A stretch of 64,000 bases of DNA from Raphanus sativus (taxonomy: Eukaryota > Streptophyta > Magnoliopsida > Brassicales > Brassicaceae): contig NC_079516.1 in NCBI RefSeq assembly GCF_000801105.2, positions 10,168,001-10,232,000 of the forward strand, given 5' to 3'. Position 1 is the first letter of the stretch, and each line of letters opens with the position of its first letter. The notes beneath the pieces are model-generated. The model saw only the letters and a list, made by a program, of their open reading frames with translations. It had not been told where the DNA came from and did not search any database. This document shows positions 58,143 to 64,000 of the stretch, one piece after another. Position numbers and translations under genes: made by a program.

Positions 58143-59586
58143 AAACAAAACAGTTACCAATATATTAAATTTTTTTATGCGCACTTGCTTTACACATGTA
58201 TACTCAAAGTTGACCGATATGTTTCTCAGCCTAAAGCAAAATATAAATTGTATGATAATTAAAAACATGTTCTAGAAAAATACAATTTTACATGTGTTAT
58301 GGGTTGAAAATATTGGTTTTGAGCCTTTTTAAACTGCGTAGACCATTACAAAACTAATTTAGCCATTTAGTGTCCAAAAATTGTTATTATAGTGTTTTTC
58401 AACTATTATTAGTATAATACTGGGCATAAAACACATGTTTATTGGGAGTTAGTCGAAGCCTCTTATTATATATAATAATCCAGACATTATGTATTATGTA
58501 CTATGTGCGTCTGCAGTCATAAGGTACACAAAATTATATGGTCTAAATAAATGAATTTATTTAATCAGAATTATAAAAGGAATTGTCTTGCTCCATTTTT
58601 TCCTTTCGGTTTACTAATAGACAACAACTTTTTCGTTTGCTAGTTTATAAGATTTCTGGAAACTCAATTATTTCATATCGTAGTTAATGTGTAATATATT
58701 AAATATATGTAAGCTACTTATAAAATCGTACGTAAATCCTTTTTTCTGGAAAGTAGATGTTATATATCAATTTCTATTTAGATGAATTGACCTTCGCTTC
58801 TCCTTTTATTCTTTCTTATTTTCTCACTTAAAATGTAATTTGGTTAATTTATGCAATCATATTGAATATATATGAAATTTTTGTAATTAGACAAAAAACT
58901 GAAAATTTTAAAATCCGATATGAGATTTTGGATAGAGGACTTTCTAAGTTATGTAGTTTTGTCACAGTTAAGTGTTCCTCAATATCTTGAAGTTTCATTC
59001 CATTTTCGATGCTACTAAATTCTCCATGATTGTGTTGAAGTTTTTATCAGTAGCAAGGGTCTCTGAAACATATGAGTCTAAATGTATCTGAAGATCATTA
59101 GATTTTCTTTTTTTTTATTTAAATCAATGCTTCTGGTACCTATTTAAGATCACAAGGTATTACCAAAAAAATTATCATTCTATCACAAATATTTGTTATC
59201 CAGTCGATTTTTTCACACAAACTACCAATAAAGAACACACATTTGATCCATAAAGTATTTCAGAAATAAAAGATTCTCTTAAATATCTTTATCATAACTG
59301 ATTACTAATTTAATAGCTTTTCAGTTTATTGTTTAGATATTTTATATCACAGTTATACTTTTAAAGCGAGTATCATAAATTAAAAGGGAATAGTTTCTCT
59401 AAATTTCGTTTATAAAATAGATAACGTCATTTATAAGATTTATTGTTTTGTAACATAATTAAGAAGACATATAAATATTATGAATTCTAATTTTAATAAC
59501 TTCAAGACAAACAAAAAGAAAATAAAAGCAAAATAAAGTGAGTATACTTTTCTCTAAATATTGTTTTTAAATTATTTATTAAAAAT

Positions 59587-59978
59587 ATGAAGACAATCCT
59601 TATGTTTTTAAGTGTTATAGTTCTGGTTTCATCGGCTTCATTTATCTCTGGTAAGATGGGAGGATATATAAAATACTGTAGTATTTGTTGACTTATTAAC
59701 TAATTGATTTGGTATTTGTTTTTGCAATTCTCCTAGGTGCGACGAATACAATGAAAATATCTACTTTGAAAGAGAGAACCCATACTTTCAGTCCAACAGC
59801 AACTCATCCAATGAATGTTCAGATACACGATTTACCAGAAGTAAATGTTAAACACGTTAGCGGTCAAGGGTTCATGGGTTTTTGTTATGATTGTGCTTCG
59901 GCTTGTTTTCGCAGAAATAAGAAAATGGCAAGATGTACAAATTATAAATGTTTTTGTACTTTTAAAGAATCGCATTAA
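59587..59978 (+). CDS. LURE1/CRP810-like defensin-like secreted peptide, unit 5 (diverged)
   Basis: Exons 59587-59650 and 59737-59978; 101 residues. It carries the most amino-acid changes of the array: signal peptide SASFIS for SATFIS, then FSPTATHPMN for FNPTATPPMN and PEVNVKH for PEVYVKH in the arm, and the end CFCTFKESH. All six core cysteines remain. The changes cluster in coding sequence while the flanks stay near-identical to other units, suggesting diversification of the peptide. Functional if expressed. Confidence 0.78.
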
Positions 59979-61458
59979 GACGATCATAACTTCTTAAAAA
60001 CATTTATAAAAACAAAACAGTTACCAATATATTAAATCTTTTTATGCGCACTTGCTTTACACATGTATACTCAAAGTTGACCGATATGTTTCTCAGCCTA
60101 AAGCAAAATATAAATTGTATGATAATTAAAAAACATGTTCTAGAAAAATACATTTTACATGTGTTATGGGTTGAAAATATTGGTCTTGAGTCTTTTTAAA
60201 ACTGCGTAGACCATTACAAAACTAACTTAGCCATTTAGTGTCCAAAAATTGTTATTATAGTGTTTTTTTCAACTATTATTAGTATAATACTGGGCATAAA
60301 ACACATGTTTATTGGGAGTTAGTCGAAGCCTCTTATTATATATATAATCCAGACATTATGTATTATGTACTATGTGCGTCTGCAGTCATAAGGTACACAA
60401 AATTATATGGTCTAAATAAATGAATTTATTTAATCAGAATTATAAAAGGAATTGTCTTGCTCCATTTTTTCCTTTCGGTTTACTAATAGGCAACAACTTT
60501 TTCGTTTGCTAGTTTATAAGATTTCTGGAAATCAATTATTTCATATAGTAGTTAATGTGTAATATATTAAATATATGTAAGCTACTTATAAAAATCGTAC
60601 GTAAATCCTTTTTTCTGGAAAGTAGATGTTATATATCAATTTCTATTTAGATGAATTGACCTTCGCTTCTCCTTTTACTCTTTCTTATTTTCTCACTTAA
60701 AATGTAATTTGGTTAATTTATGCAATCATATTGAATATATATAAAATTTTTGTAATTAGACAAAAAAACTGAAATTTTTAAAATCCGATATGAGATTTTG
60801 GATAGAGGACTTTCTAAGTTATGTAGTTTTGTCACAGTTAAGTGTTCCTCAATATCTTGAAGTTTCATTCCATTTTCGATGCTACTAAATTCTCCATGAT
60901 TGTGTTGAAGTTTTTATCAGTAGCAAGGGTCTCTGAAACATATGAGTCTAAATGTATCTGAAGATCATTAGATTTTCTTTTTTTTTTATTTAAATCAATG
61001 CTTCTGGTACCTATTTAAGATCACAAGGTATTACCAAAAAAATTATCATTCTATCACAAATATTTGTTATCCAGTCGATTTTTTCACACAAACTACCAAT
61101 AAAGAACACACATTTGATCCATAAAGTATTTCAGAAATAAAAGATTCTCTTAAATATCTTTATCATAACTGATTACTAATTTAATAGCTTTTCAGTTTAT
61201 TGTTTAGATATTTTATCTCACAGTTATACTTTTAAAGCGAGTATCATAAATTAAAAGGGAATAGTTTCTCTAAATTTCGTTTATAAAAATAGATAACGTC
61301 ATTTATAAGATTTATTGTTTTGTAACATAATTAAGAAGACATATAAATATTATGAATTCTAATTTTAATAACTTCAAGACAAACAAAAAGAAAATAAAAG
61401 CAAAATAAAGTGAGTATACTTTTCTCTAAATATTGTTTTTAAATTATTTATTAAAAAT

Positions 61459-61778
61459 ATGAAGACAATCCTTATGTTTTTAAGTGTTATAGTTCTGGTT
61501 TCATCGGCTACATTTATCTCTGGTAAGATGGGAGGATATATAAAATACTGTAGTATTTGTTGACTTATTAACTAATTGATTTGGTATTTGTTTTTGCAAT
61601 TCTCCTAGGTGCGACGAATACAATGAAAATATCTACTTTGAAAGAGAGAACCCATACTTTCAAAACAAATCAATTTTGGAGTGTATTTGTGGAGAAAGCT
61701 TCGACAATAACGCTGTGTATATCAGATTATTTTTATCTCTGCTACAGAGATTGGTTTTATCAGTCGGATCTAAGCTGA
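61459..61778 (+). pseudogene. LURE1/CRP810-like peptide gene, unit 6, truncated in exon 2
   Basis: Exon 1 (61459-61522) and the intron are intact. Exon 2 starts at 61609 and matches the others through ERTHTF (61662), then switches abruptly to unrelated sequence (KTNQFWSVFVEKAS...) ending at a stop at 61778. The entire cysteine motif is lost. The product would be a signal peptide plus an unrelated tail. The promoter is complete, so it could still be transcribed. Confidence 0.85.
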
Positions 61779-62465
61779 ATCCAATCAAGACGCAACACAA
61801 TAGAGAGAGTCGTCAAGGGAGAACCAGAAACCAGACTGCCGTACAGATTGAGGATTCTTGGGAGTTCCCAAGTAAACACGGAACTGGATATCCTTTTGTG
61901 CTTTCGGCGGTATTAGGGTTGAGTTGGGAAAGTGAGTAGTGGGAGAGAATCAAAGGGCCGATGAGATCTACAAAAACTGTACATGCGGAAAAAAGCAAAT
62001 AGAGGTGGGGTTTGCGGTGGGGTTGGTTCCTCGGAAGTCTTGCATTTCTTCTTTTGCTTCAATTTCATCATGGTTCGTGTAAGAGAATCAAAGGGCCGAT
62101 GAGAATTATCGGGACGTATAGAATGATGGGTTGAAAGATTGAGAGGAGTATCACAGAATCGAAACCAGCGTCGATGTCTCTGGGTTCATGGTGTTCTTCG
62201 ACGAGGGATGAAAAAAGGAGAGATTTTCGAAAATTAAGGTTATGCAATTTGTGAAAGTGAAAGTAAATCTGAGATTTGAGATCGAAATTGGAGAAAGAAT
62301 ATAGAAAATATTTCATTTTCCAATAAATAGGTAATAGTTTTGAGATCAGTTAGTTCTCTGGTTAGGCTAGTGAAATTTAGATAGTAATTGGTTAGTTCTC
62401 TAGTTAGAGTTAGAAGGGATCGATTGTAACTTGGTCTGGTTTTAGGGCATGAAGGACAGTCTTTA
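61663..62465. other. Foreign segment at the right border of the array
   Basis: Unrelated to the array. It contains an 88-codon open frame (61676-61939, TQHNRESRQGRTRNQTAVQI) of unknown nature and a repeated 'gagaatcaaagggccgatgag' at 61943 and 62084. On the minus strand 62470-62240 repeated 'ELTNYY/ELTDLK' phrases come from an imperfect short duplication. It may be a captured gene 5' region or a transposon interior; unassigned. Confidence 0.4.
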
Positions 62466-62624
62466 TTCATCTATATTAAAGCCACACACGACCCAATAGG
62501 AACGATTTCAGCGCCCCTCTCTTGCATAACAATAAAGTGTCTCACCAGCAACAAGTGTCTGTATGTGTAATTTATAAGTCATAATGTGTCCCAGAAAGTA
62601 AAAAAAAAAATCTTCTTTATTAGT

Positions 62625-63190
62625 AGTTTATGTGAAAAAATCGACTGGATAACAAATATTTGTGATAGAATAATAATTTTTTGGGTAATACCTTATGGTC
62701 TTAAATAGGTACCAGGTGACTTGATTTAAATAAAACAAGAAAATATAATAATCTTCAAATAGATTTTGACCCATATGTTTCAAAGACCCTTGATATTGAT
62801 AAAAACTTCAACACAATCATGGAGAATTCAGTAGCATCGAAAATGGAATGAAACTCCAAGATATTGAGGAACACTTAACTATGACAAAACTACATAACTT
62901 AGCAAGTTCTCTATCTAAAATCTCATATCGGATTTTTAAAATTTCAGTTTTTTGTCTAATTACAAAATTTTCATATATACTCAATATGATTGCATAAATT
63001 AACCAAATTACATTTTAAGTGAGAAAATAAGAAAGAGTAAAAGGAGAAGCGAAGGTCATTTCATCTAAATAAAAATTGATATGTAATATCTAGTTTCCCG
63101 AAATAGGATTTACTTACGATTTTTTATAAGTAACTTACATATATTTAATATATTACACATTAACTACTATATGAAATAATTGAGATTCCA
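62625..63190 (-). repeat. Inverted, diverged copy of the array unit's 5' flank
   Basis: The reverse complement of this stretch follows unit offsets of roughly 195-765: 'caattatttcatatagtagt', 'gaattgaccttcgcttctcc' and 'ctatttaagatcacaaggta' equivalents are all present in order, with substitutions and small indels. The peptide gene itself is not included. It is clearly older than the array units. Confidence 0.85.
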
Positions 63191-64000
63191 CAAAGAACAA
63201 AATTCATATTGCATGGCATAACTTTCATGCAAACTAATTTGATTTATCAACTTTGTCTATAAATCATAAAAAAAAATATTTATCTCTTATAAGGAGTAGA
63301 GCAATGAAGATCAAGGTTTCCAACGCAAGGATGACACCGATTTATAGTACTTCTCAGCTGGTTAAATCCTTGTAAAACTGAAATATTCAAGATTTTGCTC
63401 ATAAAAATATGGCTATTAAGTTAGTAAAACATAATGAACCAACAATAGATAAAATATTGCTCATAAATCATGGCCATACATTAGTAAAGATTAATACTTA
63501 ACTAGATTTTGGATCTCAAATAAATTTTGATAGAAAATAGTACTTTGTGATTGTTGTACATTATTATATTACAAAGTTGTATGATATGAAATATTTTTGG
63601 ATATTCGTTTGAGTTTTCGGGTATGTTTTTCTGTCAGATATTTTTCGGGTTTTCGAGTATTTTTGGAATTTTTGGATATTTCAAATCTGTTCGAATCTTA
63701 AATATTCGAACTGATCCGGACCTATTATGATATTTTAAACCCAAACAAAAAATTTCAAATACCTAATTAGGTCAAAATATTTAAGATTTAAAGGACTCAA
63801 ACTCGAAATGAACCGATCTGTATCCAACCCGAAGATTCGAAGGCCATGCTTATTCTATTTTTTATTATATTTCGTGTGCATTTTATAATAGTTACATTTG
63901 TTAAATTGGTGATACTTGAGATTAATTGACATATTTTTGACTAATTGTTTTATTAACGTTGTGCAAATATCTGTTCTAGTTATAATAATCTTTTAAAAGA
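63191..64000. other. Intergenic with low-complexity repeat
   Basis: 63590-63840 holds degenerate 'ttttcgggtattttcgg' / 'aacccgaagattcg' phrases typical of an anonymous Brassicaceae repeat. No gene is present. Confidence 0.45.

Larger units (their letters stand above)
50988..61662 (+). repeat. Tandem array of ~1.87 kb units, each with a secreted cysteine-rich peptide gene
   Basis: Unit starts ('agcctcttattatatataat') fall at 50988, 52848, 54718, 56589, 58457 and 60327, giving lengths of 1860, 1870, 1871, 1868 and 1870 bp. The sixth unit stops at about 61662. Units are almost identical over their whole length, including about 1.1 kb of 5' flank, the peptide gene and about 300 bp of 3' flank. 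Most differences are one-base indels in A or T runs. The left border is hidden by the gap. Confidence 0.97.

Noticed and set aside
50988..61662. Possible CRISPR array
   Set aside because: Regular spacing, but units are 1.87 kb with genes and no short repeat/spacer structure; the organism is a plant.
61676..61939. 88-codon gene right of the array
   Set aside because: No recognisable motif, no promoter or homologue known to me; the frame overlaps the chimeric junction. Left as unassigned sequence.

Overview
The window is plant nuclear DNA from a member of the Brassicaceae. Its single-copy genes lie in the order of a stretch of Arabidopsis thaliana chromosome 1 as I know it (roughly At1g60670 down to At1g60600): a DUF3755 protein, cytochrome b5-like CB5LP, a decayed RZ-1B glycine-rich RNA-binding gene, an acidic zinc-finger protein, an LRR receptor-like kinase, the Pol I/III subunit RPAC43, an SBP/BOI-type RING protein and the UbiA prenyltransferase ABC4. 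Gene models were built by hand from GT-AG junctions and reading-frame continuity, and orthology rests on remembered family features, not on a search. The genus cannot be fixed.

Layout. 1-4.5 kb: start of the DUF3755 gene (leaves the window on the left), a degenerate ~350 bp tandem repeat, a hAT-like terminus and an F-box gene broken by a frameshift. 4.5-8.9 kb: transposon debris (DUF1985/MULE-type coding remnant, LINE reverse-transcriptase remnant). 9-15.3 kb: CB5LP, RZ-1B remnant, six-exon zinc-finger gene, LRR-RLK. 15.3-25 kb: a segment triplicated behind the LRR-RLK, each copy carrying a U3 snoRNA gene on the minus strand with Pol III-type TATA, upstream element and T-run terminator. Between the copies lie a TAF11-like gene, a double-NAC gene, a NAC remnant, a plastid psaB insertion framed by 273 bp direct repeats, and a SINE with a 17 bp target-site duplication. 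25-37.8 kb: RPAC43 (nine exons), RING gene, ABC4 (twelve exons) and an alpha-crystallin-domain protein of the IDM2/IDM3 type, separated by AT-rich repeats. 37.8-41.7 kb: a Helitron-like terminus, an unexplained inverted repeat, a broken uridine-nucleosidase-like gene and a (GA)57 microsatellite.

41,733-50,886 is a full-length but defective Tat-lineage Ty3/gypsy element on the minus strand. Its LTRs are ~1.4 kb and carry a GC-rich 60 bp minisatellite. pol has frameshifts, no gag is present, and an antisense spliced coiled-coil ORF lies near the 3' LTR. An assembly gap of 100 N follows directly.

51-61.7 kb is the most interesting part: five complete and one truncated tandem units of ~1.87 kb. 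Each complete unit encodes a secreted six- or seven-cysteine defensin-like peptide. The cysteine spacing and flanking residues resemble the LURE1/XIUQIU (CRP810) pollen-tube attractant family. The sixth unit is cut inside exon 2 and joined to foreign DNA, and an older inverted copy of the unit's upstream region lies at 62.6-63.2 kb. Copies differ mainly by one-base indels that switch the C-terminus and by amino-acid changes in unit 5, as expected for a young, fast-evolving reproductive-peptide cluster.
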